A DNA stretch of 64,000 nt from positions 1 through 64,000 of the forward strand of contig NZ_JBMSDV010000007.1 of the NCBI RefSeq assembly GCF_049445855.1, given 5' to 3'. Source of the stretch: JAGOCV01 sp049445855. GTDB lineage: Bacteria > Pseudomonadota > Gammaproteobacteria > Burkholderiales > Burkholderiaceae_C. The position numbers were made by a program, and so were the translations under genes. Shown piece by piece: positions 6,992-15,556 of this stretch. The stretch's first letter is position 1. Each line of letters begins with the position of its first letter. The notes under the pieces are model-generated. The model was not told where the DNA came from and did no database searches. It was given only the letters and a program-made list of their open reading frames with translations.

Positions 6992-9331
6992 ATGAATCAG
7001 CTGAGCCTTCGACAGGCTGGCCGCGCCATGGGCGTCATCGCCCTGGCCGTGCAGGCCGTCCTTCTTGCAGCACCCGTCGCCGCGCAGACCGCACCGGCCG
7101 GGACCACCACCACCGACGCGCAGCGCGTGTTGCCCGAAGTCCTGGTGACGGCGGATGCGATTCCCGCTGAAGCGGGCGCGCAGACCACACTCACGCAGGA
7201 AGACATCGAGAAAACCGGTGCCACCGGCATGGGCGACGTGATCCGTTATCAACCGCTCGTCGAAGCGCCGGGCACGGTGCAGGGCGCAACCCGCGGGGCA
7301 AGCCGCTACGACCGCAGCGGCACCACGGGCTACAACATCCGCGGCATCGAGGGCAACCGCATCGGCCTCGATGTGGACGGCATCGAGATGCCCGACGCGA
7401 TAAGCCGCGCGCCGCTGACGGCGCGTTCGGAAGATGGCACGTTCGGCATGGGCCGCGACTTCATCGACCCCGACAGCTATTCGGCGGTCGAGATCCAGTC
7501 CGGCACGACCACGTCGCAGCGCACGGCCGGCGGCATCGGCGGTGCGGTGAGCTTCCGCACCAAGTCGCCGGAAGACTACGTCAACATCAACAAGCCCTTC
7601 TACGCGGGCGCGCGCCTGGGCTACAGCAGCGCCAACCGCGCCTGGACCAAGGGCGTGACGGCGGCTGCGCTGACGGGCGACGTCGGCCTGCTGATCAACT
7701 ACGTGCGCCGCGACGGTGAAGCCACGCGCAACAACTCGTCCGTCGAAAGCTATCCGGAAGACTGGCATTCCGACGCGCTGCTGCTCAAGAGCACCTGGCG
7801 TGCGTCGATGGAGCACAAGTTCGAATTCACCGCCGACCTCTACCGCAAACAGGACGATTCGGAATTCGCGGCCTGGAACACGACGGCGACGGCCATCACC
7901 GGCCGCTCGGTGCAGGACGCCACCACCAGCCGCGACACGCTGTCGGTCGGTCACATCTGGACGCCAGCCGGCGGTGGCTTCATCGACTCGCTCGCCACGC
8001 GTGTGTTCCATCAGGAAACGTCGATGGACGACACGACCCGCACGCTGACCATCGCCACCAACACGTCGGTGACGGAGACCTCGCAGAACTTCACGCGCCA
8101 GACCGGTTTCTCGACCGTGGCGAGCAAGCGCCTGGACAACCACGGCCTCAAGTTCGGCATGAACTACTCGCAGACCAACAACGAGCATCCGTTCTGGTCG
8201 ACGGCCGCGTTCGCAGCAGGCCAGCCTTTCCCCAATACCGAGACCAAGCGCACCGGCCTCTTCATCGAGGACCACATCGGCTTCAAGGTCGGCGGCAAGT
8301 CGCTCACCGTCGTGCCGGGCCTGCGCGTGGACAAGATCGACCCGAGCATCTCGGCGGCCGGCTTCAACAGCACCGCGATCACGCCGGCGCAGCTCGAGCA
8401 GATGTACGGCAGCGCGCCGTCCAACACCATCGTGAGCCCGAGCCTGAGCCTGGTCTATGAAATCCAGCCGCGCCTCAATGCCTATGCGCAATGGAAGCGC
8501 AGCGGCCGCGCGCCGACCAACAGCGAAATCTTCGGCTACTGGAACTCCGGTGGCGGCACCTATGCGCTGGTGGGCAACCGCAACCTCGACAAGGAAACCA
8601 GCGATGCGTTCGACGTCGGCCTCAAGGGCACGCCGACGCAGGGCGTGACGTTCTCCGGCTCGGTGTTCTACACGCGCTACAAGGACTTCATTTCCTACAC
8701 GCGCTACACGCGCGCGGCCAATCCCGAGCTGTTTGTCGACATCCAGCCGACGCTCACCGTGCTCTACCAGGCCAACAACCGCGACGAAGCCAACATCTAC
8801 GGCACCGAAGTCAGCGCGCGCCTGGACCACGGCGTGTGGACACCGGCTGCACGCGGCATCTACAGCACCTGGGCCTTCGGGTATTCCAAAGGCACGTCCA
8901 AGTCCAACTACCCGGGCGACAAGGAAGTCGACCTGGACACCGTCCAGCCTGCCAAGGCCATCGTGGGTGTCGGCTACGACGCGCCGGAAAAAGCCTGGGG
9001 CGTCAACTTCATCGGCACGTTCGTGAAGGGCAAGCAGGCCGTCGCCACCAACCGGCAGTCGTTCAGCAACAACCCCGGCGTCGAACTGACCGATTCCACC
9101 GTGCAGCTCTACCGCGTGCCCGGATGGGCGCGCTTCGACCTCACGGGCTACTACCGCGTGAACAGGAACACGCGCCTGTCGGTCGGCATCTTCAACCTGT
9201 TCGACAGGCAGTACTGGAACTACAGCAACACGCGCAACCTGCAGCCGGCCAACGCCCAGGACCGCCGGCAGATCGCGCTGTCCACGGCGCCGGGCCGCAC
9301 CTTCGCCATCAACCTGAACGTGGACTTCTGA
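6992..9331 (+). CDS. TonB-dependent receptor, haem/haemoglobin-receptor-like
   Basis: The 779-residue outer-membrane receptor has a signal peptide to about residue 31, a TonB box (LPEVLVTAD), a plug domain (about 50-180, with NIRGIEGNRIGLDVDGIEMP) and a 22-strand-type barrel ending in the terminal phenylalanine of NLNVDF. Barrel motifs RAPTNSEIFGYW and GNRNLDKETSDAFDVGLKG correspond to the FRAP and NPNL boxes of haem receptors. The histidine usually found between the two boxes is missing, so the ligand may differ from haem. The upstream Fur-like box supports a role in iron acquisition. Downstream genes for an EF-hand lipoprotein and a DUF2271 protein probably form the same operon. Confidence 0.88.
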   Translation: MNQLSLRQAGRAMGVIALAVQAVLLAAPVAAQTAPAGTTTTDAQRVLPEVLVTADAIPAEAGAQTTLTQEDIEKTGATGMGDVIRYQPLVEAPGTVQGATRGASRYDRSGTTGYNIRGIEGNRIGLDVDGIEMPDAISRAPLTARSEDGTFGMGRDFIDPDSYSAVEIQSGTTTSQRTAGGIGGAVSFRTKSPEDYVNINKPFYAGARLGYSSANRAWTKGVTAAALTGDVGLLINYVRRDGEATRNNSSVESYPEDWHSDALLLKSTWRASMEHKFEFTADLYRKQDDSEFAAWNTTATAITGRSVQDATTSRDTLSVGHIWTPAGGGFIDSLATRVFHQETSMDDTTRTLTIATNTSVTETSQNFTRQTGFSTVASKRLDNHGLKFGMNYSQTNNEHPFWSTAAFAAGQPFPNTETKRTGLFIEDHIGFKVGGKSLTVVPGLRVDKIDPSISAAGFNSTAITPAQLEQMYGSAPSNTIVSPSLSLVYEIQPRLNAYAQWKRSGRAPTNSEIFGYWNSGGGTYALVGNRNLDKETSDAFDVGLKGTPTQGVTFSGSVFYTRYKDFISYTRYTRAANPELFVDIQPTLTVLYQANNRDEANIYGTEVSARLDHGVWTPAARGIYSTWAFGYSKGTSKSNYPGDKEVDLDTVQPAKAIVGVGYDAPEKAWGVNFIGTFVKGKQAVATNRQSFSNNPGVELTDSTVQLYRVPGWARFDLTGYYRVNRNTRLSVGIFNLFDRQYWNYSNTRNLQPANAQDRRQIALSTAPGRTFAINLNVDF

Positions 9332-9378
9332 TCACGCATGTCCTTCAACCACTTCCACAACCCAACGGAGAACTCACC

Positions 9379-9924
9379 ATGAAAAACACCATCCCTTTCA
9401 CCCGGACCTTCCCCCGGGCGGCTGCGGCCGTCGGCGTGGCCGTCCTGCTGTCTGCCTGCGCGGGCACCACCACCTCGCCCGCCACATCTGCGGCGCCTGC
9501 CGCGGGTCCGGCACGTCCTGCAGGCGGTCATGGCCTCGACGCTTTCTTCGGCAGCTACGACGCCAACCGTGACGGCATCGTCACCCGCGCGGAATACGAC
9601 GCCATCCGCCTGCAACGCTTCCGTGCGGCAGACACCAACGGCGACGGCTGGGTGAGCGAAGCCGAGTACGTGGCCGAGTTCGAAGACCGTCTCAAGCGCC
9701 AGTACTTCGACCAGGGCCGCCAGCCCGACAAGGCCTACGAAAACTCGATCAAGCAGGCGCACGTGCGCTTCGCCATCGTCAACCGCGCGCGCGACGGCAA
9801 GTTCACGCTCGCCGAAGACCGGGACATCGCCGACAAGACCTTCAAGGGCGCGGACACCAACAACGACGGCAAGGTATCGAAGGAAGACCCGCCGCGCCAG
9901 CCGGCCGCACGCGATGCCAACTGA
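9379..9924 (+). CDS. EF-hand domain lipoprotein
   Basis: The 181-residue protein has a lipoprotein signal with lipobox LLSACAG and a linker rich in Ala, Pro and Ser. Four EF-hand-like loops follow: DANRDGIVTRAEYD, DTNGDGWVSEAEYV, a degenerate NRARDGKFTLAEDRD and DTNNDGKVSKED. It is expected to be a calcium-binding lipoprotein anchored in a membrane facing the periplasm. An AACGGAG ribosome binding site precedes the ATG. The gene starts 47 bases after the TonB receptor and overlaps or abuts the DUF2271 gene, so the three probably form one operon. The partner and exact role are not known. Confidence 0.85.
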   Translation: MKNTIPFTRTFPRAAAAVGVAVLLSACAGTTTSPATSAAPAAGPARPAGGHGLDAFFGSYDANRDGIVTRAEYDAIRLQRFRAADTNGDGWVSEAEYVAEFEDRLKRQYFDQGRQPDKAYENSIKQAHVRFAIVNRARDGKFTLAEDRDIADKTFKGADTNNDGKVSKEDPPRQPAARDAN

Positions 9925-9937
9925 GTCGCCGGCACCG

Positions 9938-10471
9938 ATGAAGACGTCTGCACGCCCGCAGGTCCGCTGGTTCGCAGCGGCTGCGGTGGTGTGTGCCAGT
10001 GTGCCGGCTGTCGCTGCCGGCCTCACGGTGCAGGTGACGCTGCCCGGCTTCACCACCGCCAACGCCTACCGGCCCTACCTGGCCGCGTGGGTGGAGCAGG
10101 CGGCCGACAACACCCCGGTCGGCACGCTGGCGGTCTGGTATGACGTCAAGCTCCGCGACGGCCTGGGCAAGAGCTGGCTGCGCCAGTTGCGCACCTGGTG
10201 GCGCGGCCCGGGCGCGCAGCTCGCACTGCCGATGGATGGCGTCAGTGGCGCGACGCGGCCCGCAGGCGTGCACACCCTGCACTTCGCGGGCACGGCACCG
10301 GCGATCGCGGCGCTGCCCGCAGGCCGTTACCTGCTCGCCGTGGAAGTGGTGCGCGAGCGCGGCGACCGCGAGCTGCTGCGCGTGCCCTTCGAATGGGGCG
10401 GGGAAACGAACGCCGCACAGGCCGAGGGCTCGAAGGAGTTGGGCAAGGTGTTGGTCACCGTCGGCGGATGA
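9938..10471 (+). CDS. DUF2271 domain-containing secreted protein
   Basis: The 177-residue product starts with a signal peptide (RWFAAAAVVCASVPAVAAG) followed by a beta-rich domain of the DUF2271 type, seen in YRPYLAAWVEQ, TPVGTLAVWYD and ALPAGRYLLAVEVVRE. Such proteins often sit beside iron-regulated TonB receptors and PepSY proteins, but no PepSY gene is present here. An alternative ATG at 9914 would overlap the upstream gene by 11 bases. The later ATG is preferred because it gives a compact Lys/Arg-containing signal peptide. The molecular function is unknown. Confidence 0.78.
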   Translation: MKTSARPQVRWFAAAAVVCASVPAVAAGLTVQVTLPGFTTANAYRPYLAAWVEQAADNTPVGTLAVWYDVKLRDGLGKSWLRQLRTWWRGPGAQLALPMDGVSGATRPAGVHTLHFAGTAPAIAALPAGRYLLAVEVVRERGDRELLRVPFEWGGETNAAQAEGSKELGKVLVTVGG

Positions 10472-10528
10472 GGCGGCGCAAGGGGGAATAATCGGCGGAG
10501 ATTCATTCAAAACGCCTAAAGTCCCCCA

Positions 10529-11794
10529 ATGCCCCAGCCTTCCGCCGTTGCGTCCACCAAGACCATCCTCGTCCTCGGTGCCGGCATGGTCGGCACCTGC
10601 ACCGCGCTGCATCTTGCGCAGCGCGGGCATCAGGTGGTGCTGGTCGACCGGCGCAGCCCGGGCGAGGAAACCTCATACGGCAACGCCGGCATCATCCAGC
10701 GCGAGGCGGTCGAACCCTATCCGTTTCCGCGTGACATCGCGCGCGTTCTGCGCGTCGCGTTCAAGCGGGGCATCGACACGAACTGGCACCTGTCGGCCAT
10801 GCCGGTCATCGGGCCCAGGCTGGCGCGCTACTGGTACAACTCCAGCCCCGCGCGCTACCCGGGCCATGCGAAGGCCTACGGCAACCTCGTTGCGCAGTCG
10901 ATCTCCGAACACGCGCCGCTGATCGAAGCGGCCGGTGCCGGCGACCTTGTGCGGCGCGATGGCTACCTCTGGATCTACCGCGAGCAGGCCAGCATGGACA
11001 AAGCCATGGCCAACGCCGCGCGCATCGCCGGTGCGAACGGCCTGCGCTACCAGGTGCTCGGGCCGGACGCGCTCGCAACTGCCGAGCCGTCGCTGCGCCG
11101 GCGGCTGCCCGGTGCCATCGAATGGCTCGACCCGTGGAGCGTGACCGACCCGGGCGAACTCGTCGCGCGCTATGCGGCGCTGTTCGTGAAACTCGGCGGA
11201 CGCATCGTCAGCGGGGATGCACTGACGTTGAAGCAGGCATCGTCCGGTTGGTCGGTGCAGACCGATGACGGCGCCGTGGCGGCGGAGCATGTGGTCGTCG
11301 CGCTCGGGCCGTGGGCCGATACGCTGATCAGGCCGCTCGGCTACACGCTGCCGCTCTTCGTCAAGCGCGGCTACCACCGCCACTACACCGGCGGCACGGG
11401 CCCCGCCCGCGCGCTGCTTGATGCCGACCGCGGCCTTGTCATCGCGCCGATGAAGCGCGGCGTGCGCATCACCACGGGCGCCGAATTCGCGCTGCGCGAC
11501 GCGCCTTCCACGCCCTGGCAGATGGACGGCGCAGAAGCCGCCGCGCGCGAACTGGTGGACTTGCCCACGCCGGTCGAGGCGCAACCCTGGCGCGGTGCGC
11601 GGCCCTGCGTGGCCGACATGGTGCCCGTGGTCGGCGCAGCGCCGAAACATGCAGGCCTGTGGTTCAACTTCGGCCACGCGCATCAAGGCTTCACCATGGG
11701 CCCGGCCAGCGGCAGGCTGCTGGCGGAGCTCATCGATGGCGATGCGCCGATGGTCGACCCGGCGCCGTATTCACCGGCGCGGTTCGGCGGCTGA
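10529..11794 (+). CDS. FAD-dependent D-amino-acid dehydrogenase-like oxidoreductase
   Basis: The 421-residue flavoprotein of the DAO/DadA family carries the dinucleotide fold LVLGAGMVGTCTALHLAQRG near residue 13 and the second-strand acidic/basic end VLVDRR. SYGNAGIIQREAVEPYPFPRD is the isoalloxazine-contact region, and the C-terminal closing motif is FNFGHAHQGFTMGPASGRLLAEL. It should oxidise a D-amino acid or related secondary amine to the imine, passing electrons to the respiratory chain. It stands alone between the DUF2271 gene and the convergent RutR-like gene, 44 bases away. The substrate cannot be read from sequence. Confidence 0.82.
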   Translation: MPQPSAVASTKTILVLGAGMVGTCTALHLAQRGHQVVLVDRRSPGEETSYGNAGIIQREAVEPYPFPRDIARVLRVAFKRGIDTNWHLSAMPVIGPRLARYWYNSSPARYPGHAKAYGNLVAQSISEHAPLIEAAGAGDLVRRDGYLWIYREQASMDKAMANAARIAGANGLRYQVLGPDALATAEPSLRRRLPGAIEWLDPWSVTDPGELVARYAALFVKLGGRIVSGDALTLKQASSGWSVQTDDGAVAAEHVVVALGPWADTLIRPLGYTLPLFVKRGYHRHYTGGTGPARALLDADRGLVIAPMKRGVRITTGAEFALRDAPSTPWQMDGAEAAARELVDLPTPVEAQPWRGARPCVADMVPVVGAAPKHAGLWFNFGHAHQGFTMGPASGRLLAELIDGDAPMVDPAPYSPARFGG

Positions 11795-11838
11795 AGAACA
11801 GGCTCGCGCGAAGGGGCGGCGCGAAGTTGGCGGCGCGC

Positions 11839-12504
11839 TCAGCGTGCCGAGATGCCTTCCAGCACCAGATGCTGCACGTTCCTCACCGTCTGCTCGAAGA
11901 ACTCCGGGTCTTCCAGCGTGCGGCCCGCGACGGCCTGCACCTGCACCGCGAAGTCGGCGTAGTGCTGGGTGATGGCCCACAGCGCGAAGATCAGGTGGTG
12001 CGGGTCGATGGGCGAGAGCCGGCCCGAGTCCACCCATGCGCGGATCACCTGGTATTTGGCATCGACGAGTTCGCGCAGTTCGCGGTCGAGCTCGTCGCGC
12101 AGCAGCGGCGCGCCCTGGATCATCTCCAGGCAGAACAGGCGTGAGGCGTCGGGCCGGTCGCGCGAGATGACCAGCTTGCGACGGATGTAGTCGCCGATGG
12201 CCTGCCGCGGGTCCTGGTCGGCACTGAAGGTGCGCAGCGGTTCCAGCCACACATCCAGCAGGTCGCGCAGCACCGAGACGTAGAGCTCTTCCTTGTTGGC
12301 GAAGTAATACAGCAGGTTGCTCTTGGACACGGCCGCCCGGGCGGCGACCTGGTCCACGCTGGTGCCGTGCAGGCCGAAACGCGAGAACAGGCCGAGGGCG
12401 GCCCGCAGGATGACGGCGCGCTTGTCTTCCATGCGGCGGATGCGCCGCCCTGGTGCGGCAGGGGGTTTGGCGGGGGCGGCAGTGTCGCGGGCGGTTCTGG
12501 GCAT
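11839..12504 (-). CDS. rutR: TetR family regulator, RutR-like
   Basis: The 221-residue protein matches RutR, the uracil/thymine-responsive repressor of pyrimidine degradation, along its length. The helix-turn-helix contains GLFSRFGLHGTSVDQVAARAAVSKSNLLYYFANKEELY in adjacent helices. The C-terminal ligand domain has SRLFCLEMIQGAPLL, SGRLSPIDPHHLIFALWA and TQHYADFAVQV, all close to the E. coli protein. It is divergent from the oxygenase gene, with 127 bases between them holding a RutR-box-like sequence and a second dyad. It therefore probably controls the catabolic and transport genes to its right. A nucleobase-type ligand is inferred from this similarity. Confidence 0.85.
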   Translation of the reverse strand: MPRTARDTAAPAKPPAAPGRRIRRMEDKRAVILRAALGLFSRFGLHGTSVDQVAARAAVSKSNLLYYFANKEELYVSVLRDLLDVWLEPLRTFSADQDPRQAIGDYIRRKLVISRDRPDASRLFCLEMIQGAPLLRDELDRELRELVDAKYQVIRAWVDSGRLSPIDPHHLIFALWAITQHYADFAVQVQAVAGRTLEDPEFFEQTVRNVQHLVLEGISAR

Positions 12505-12530
12505 GGGATGGCCTTGCAGGAGTCGTACCC

Positions 12531-12546
12531 GGTGCAGGCATGCACC
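12531..12546. promoter_or_regulatory. Inverted repeat in rutR-oxygenase divergent region
   Basis: GGTGCA-GGCA-TGCACC is a perfect 16-base dyad, 27 bases upstream of the RutR-like start codon. It is placed to overlap the regulator's own promoter, so it may be a second operator or an autoregulatory site. Confidence 0.4.
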
Positions 12547-12568
12547 ATGCTGACGCGGAAAACCGGGT

Positions 12569-12584
12569 TTGTCCATTTGGTCCG
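12569..12584. promoter_or_regulatory. RutR-box-like operator
   Basis: TTGTCCATTTGGTCCG matches 11 of the 14 defined positions of the E. coli RutR box (TTGACCA-N2-TGGTCAA), including the whole CCA-N2-TGG core. It lies 48 bases before the oxygenase ATG, in the promoter shared with the RutR-like gene. Confidence 0.55.
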
Positions 12585-12631
12585 AATGGCATGGTTGTTG
12601 CATCGACCCCGCGATTGCCGGGAACCCCCTC

Positions 12632-13636
12632 ATGACCATGCTCACCGTACCCATCATCGACCTGGCGCCGTATTTCGGCGGCACGCCCGAAGGCAAGGCT
12701 GCCGTGGCCGCGAAGCTCGACGAAGCCTGCCGCAGCATCGGCTTCCTCGTCATCACCAACCACGGCATCGACCCGGGGCTGATCCGCCGCGTGTCGGATG
12801 TCTCGCGCCAGTTCTTCGACTTGCCGCTCGCCGACAAGCGCAAGGTGGACCGTCCGCGCGACGACGCGGTGCGGGGTTACAGCGCGGTCGGCGAGGAAGG
12901 CCTGTCCTACAGCCTGGAAGAAGCCACGCCCGGCGACCTGAAGGAATCGTTCTCCATCGGCCCCTCCGGCGTGCCCGACGACGAGTACCACCGCGGGCCC
13001 AAGGCGGGTGCCCACTTCGAGCCGAATGTCTTCCCGCAGGGCATCCCCGGCTTCGAGGCCGCGTATACGGAATACTTCAGCGCGATGAGCGACCTGTCGC
13101 AGTCGCTGATGCGCATCTTTGCCCTGGCGCTCGAGCTGCCCGAGACGTTCTTCGACGACAAGATCAACGAGCACATCAGCATGTTCCGCGTGCTGAGCTA
13201 TCCGCCGCAGAAGGAAGAGCCGCTGCCCGGCCAGCTGCGCGCCGGCGCGCACAGCGACTACGGCAGCCTCACCATCGTGCTGCCCGACGACAAGGGCCTG
13301 CAGGTCTTCAACAAGGCCGGCCAGTGGGTGGACGTGCCGCACGTCGAGGGCGGCCTCGTCGTCAACATCGCCGACCTGATGATGCAGTGGACCAACGACC
13401 AGTGGGTGTCCACGCTGCACCGCGTGGTCAACCCGCCGCGCGACCCGTCGCAGAACAAGCGCCGACAGTCGCTGGTGTTCTTCCACCAGCCCAACTACGA
13501 CGCGATGGTCGAGTGCCTGCCCAGCTGCCTCGCGCCGGGCGAGAAGCCGAAGTACGCGCCCATCTCTTCGGGCGATCACCTGACCTCGAAGTTCGTCAAG
13601 CAGACGACCTTCGGCGGCACCAAGGCCGAAGCCTGA
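12632..13636 (+). CDS. 2-oxoglutarate/Fe(II)-dependent oxygenase (isopenicillin N synthase family)
   Basis: The 334-residue enzyme has the N-terminal DIOX_N domain (VPIIDLAPYF, then GFLVITNHGI) and a double-stranded beta-helix core. The iron ligands are visible as His207 and Asp209 in GAHSDYGSLT and His263 in TLHRVVNPP. The 2-oxoglutarate anchor is Arg278/Ser280 in RRQSLVFF. It should hydroxylate or oxidatively modify a small molecule with O2 and 2-oxoglutarate. Family relatives include thymine 7-hydroxylase, which fits the RutR-like control, but substrate identity is inference. The gene leads the rightward run of catabolic genes and is followed after 13 bases by a VOC gene. Confidence 0.85.
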   Translation: MTMLTVPIIDLAPYFGGTPEGKAAVAAKLDEACRSIGFLVITNHGIDPGLIRRVSDVSRQFFDLPLADKRKVDRPRDDAVRGYSAVGEEGLSYSLEEATPGDLKESFSIGPSGVPDDEYHRGPKAGAHFEPNVFPQGIPGFEAAYTEYFSAMSDLSQSLMRIFALALELPETFFDDKINEHISMFRVLSYPPQKEEPLPGQLRAGAHSDYGSLTIVLPDDKGLQVFNKAGQWVDVPHVEGGLVVNIADLMMQWTNDQWVSTLHRVVNPPRDPSQNKRRQSLVFFHQPNYDAMVECLPSCLAPGEKPKYAPISSGDHLTSKFVKQTTFGGTKAEA

Positions 13637-13649
13637 AAGCCGCGGACCC

Positions 13650-14036
13650 ATGGCCCATCTCTCCTATGTCAACGTGTTCGCGAAGGACGTGGTCGCCCTG
13701 AGCGGCTTCTACCAGCGCGTGTTCGGCTTCCCCGAGATCGAGGCGATCCGCTCGCCGATCTTCCGCGGTCTGGACACGGGCAAATCGAGCCTCGGCTTCA
13801 ACGCGCTGGACGCGTACGACCTGCTCAAGCTCAGTGAGTTCTCCGACACGAAGGGCGTGAAGTTCCTGCTCAACATCGATGTGGACAGCCAGGCCGACGT
13901 GGACCGCATGGTGCCCGTCGCGCTCGAATCTGGCGCCACGCTGATCAAGGAACCGTACGTCACGTACTACAACTGGTACCAGGCGGTGCTGCTCGACCCC
14001 GAGGGCAACGTGTTCCGCATCAACTACATGATGTGA
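13650..14036 (+). CDS. VOC (glyoxalase/dioxygenase superfamily) protein
   Basis: The 128-residue single-module vicinal-oxygen-chelate protein begins with the typical YVNVFAKDVVALSGFYQRVFGF strand-helix unit, split across its first 25 residues, and ends with LLDPEGNVFRINYMM. The usual metal-binding glutamate in the DPEGN region is present. Isomerase, hydrolase and dioxygenase activities all occur in this fold, so the reaction is undefined. Its TGA overlaps the ATG of the flavin monooxygenase (TGATG at 14034-14038), which strongly suggests translation as one unit with the pathway. Confidence 0.8.
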   Translation: MAHLSYVNVFAKDVVALSGFYQRVFGFPEIEAIRSPIFRGLDTGKSSLGFNALDAYDLLKLSEFSDTKGVKFLLNIDVDSQADVDRMVPVALESGATLIKEPYVTYYNWYQAVLLDPEGNVFRINYMM

Positions 14037-15556
14037 TGCCGACCCCGAGCGCCATGTCCGTGCCCATGCCCATGCCCTTGCCGGATGCCGATGCCGCAGT
14101 GCAGGCCCTGGCGGCGCAGGCGCGCGCGGAACTGGCGCTGCTCGCTTACCCGGACAAGGCCTGGGTGCTGCCGCTGCATGGCGATGACGTGCTCGATGTC
14201 CTTGTCGTTGGTGGCGGTCAGTCGGGCCTCGGCATCTGCGCTTCCTTGCGCGCGAACGGCGTGACGCGTGTCGCCGCGCTCGACCGCGCGACCGAAGGCC
14301 AGGAGGGTGTGTGGGAAAGCTTCGCGCGCATGCCCGAGCTGCGAACACCCAAGCTGCTCAACGGCCTCGACCTCGGCCTGCCGTCGCTCAGCGTGCAGCG
14401 CTGGTACGCGGTGCGCTTCGGCGATGCAGCGTGGCAAGGCATCGACCGCATTCCACGCACGTTGTGGATGGACTACCTGCGCTGGTACCGTGATGCCTTG
14501 CAACTGCCGGTGGAAAACGGCGTCGAGGTGACCGGCATCCGCCCGCAGGGCGATGGCGTGATCGCGGTCGAGACGCAGGCGCGCGGCGTTGCCGTCACCC
14601 GTCTGGCACGACTTGTTGTGCTGGCCACCGGCACCGACGGCGGCGGCGCATGGCGCGTGCCGTTCTTCGTGTCGGACGCGTTGCCGCGCGAACACTACAA
14701 CCATTCGAGCGACGCCATCGACTTCGCAGCGTTCGAAGGCAAGCGCATCGGCGTGCTGGGCCACGGCGCATCCGCGTTCGACAACGCGGTGGCTGCGCTG
14801 GACGCCGGCGCACGTTCGGTGGACCTGTGCTTCCGGCGCGCGCGCCTGCCGCGCATCAACCCGCATCGCCACATCGAGACCGCCGGTCTCATGACGAACT
14901 ACGCCCGCCTGTCGGATGCGACGCGCTGGCAGGTGGCGCACCACTTCCGCAGCGAAGACCAGCCGCCGCCGCGCGGCAGTTTCCGTCTTGCACTGTCATC
15001 GCCGGCATTCGCGCTGCATGCCGGCTGCGGCTGGCAGCAACTGCGCTGGACGGGCGACGACATCGCCGTCACCACGCCGAAGGGCGATCTGCATTTCGAC
15101 CATGTCATCTGCGCCACGGGCCAGTCGTTCGACCTGTCCGCACGGCCCGAGATGAAAGCGCTCGCACCGGCCATCGCGCGCTGGAGCGATCGCTACACAC
15201 CGCCCGATGCGCAAGCGAATTCGACGCTCGGCGCGCACCCGTATCTGGGCGAACACTACGAATTCACGCCGCGTGAAACTGGCCACGCGGACAGCGCCTG
15301 GGTCTCCCGCGTCTTCGCCTTCAACAGCGCAAGCTACGTGAGCCACGGCCCGCATTCCACGTCGATCAGCGGCCACAAACATGCGTTGCCGCGCCTCGTG
15401 CGCGGCCTCACGCAACGGCTGTTCCTCGACCAGGAGGGCGTGCTCGTGGACAACCTGCAGCGCCACGCCGAGCGCGAGCTCGACCTGCCGGACGATTTCG
15501 AACAACAACAGGCACTGCGGGCGGCTTCGCGCTTCGCGGCCATGGAGACAGCGTGA
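14036..15556 (+). CDS. FMO-like NAD(P)/FAD-dependent monooxygenase
   Basis: The 506-residue flavoprotein has an FAD fold VLVVGGGQSGLGICASL near residue 58 and a second Rossmann motif RIGVLGHGASAFDNAVAALDAGA near residue 240, as in flavin-containing and Baeyer-Villiger-type monooxygenases. HVICATGQSFDL is the ATG motif common in this group. The first 40 residues are variable and proline/alanine rich, and an alternative ATG at 14054 is possible. The start overlaps the VOC stop and the end overlaps the next start (TGATG at 15554-15558). It is expected to insert oxygen into the pathway substrate. No characterised homologue is recognised with confidence. Confidence 0.78.
   Translation: MPTPSAMSVPMPMPLPDADAAVQALAAQARAELALLAYPDKAWVLPLHGDDVLDVLVVGGGQSGLGICASLRANGVTRVAALDRATEGQEGVWESFARMPELRTPKLLNGLDLGLPSLSVQRWYAVRFGDAAWQGIDRIPRTLWMDYLRWYRDALQLPVENGVEVTGIRPQGDGVIAVETQARGVAVTRLARLVVLATGTDGGGAWRVPFFVSDALPREHYNHSSDAIDFAAFEGKRIGVLGHGASAFDNAVAALDAGARSVDLCFRRARLPRINPHRHIETAGLMTNYARLSDATRWQVAHHFRSEDQPPPRGSFRLALSSPAFALHAGCGWQQLRWTGDDIAVTTPKGDLHFDHVICATGQSFDLSARPEMKALAPAIARWSDRYTPPDAQANSTLGAHPYLGEHYEFTPRETGHADSAWVSRVFAFNSASYVSHGPHSTSISGHKHALPRLVRGLTQRLFLDQEGVLVDNLQRHAERELDLPDDFEQQQALRAASRFAAMETA

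Noticed and set aside
6956..8830. A 624-codon antisense frame opposite the TonB receptor
   Set aside because: It has no domain, an Arg/Val/Ala-rich composition and lies wholly within a clear receptor gene.
11771..13651. A 626-codon minus-strand frame across the RutR-like gene and the oxygenase
   Set aside because: It crosses two genuine divergent genes and their promoter and has no recognisable fold.
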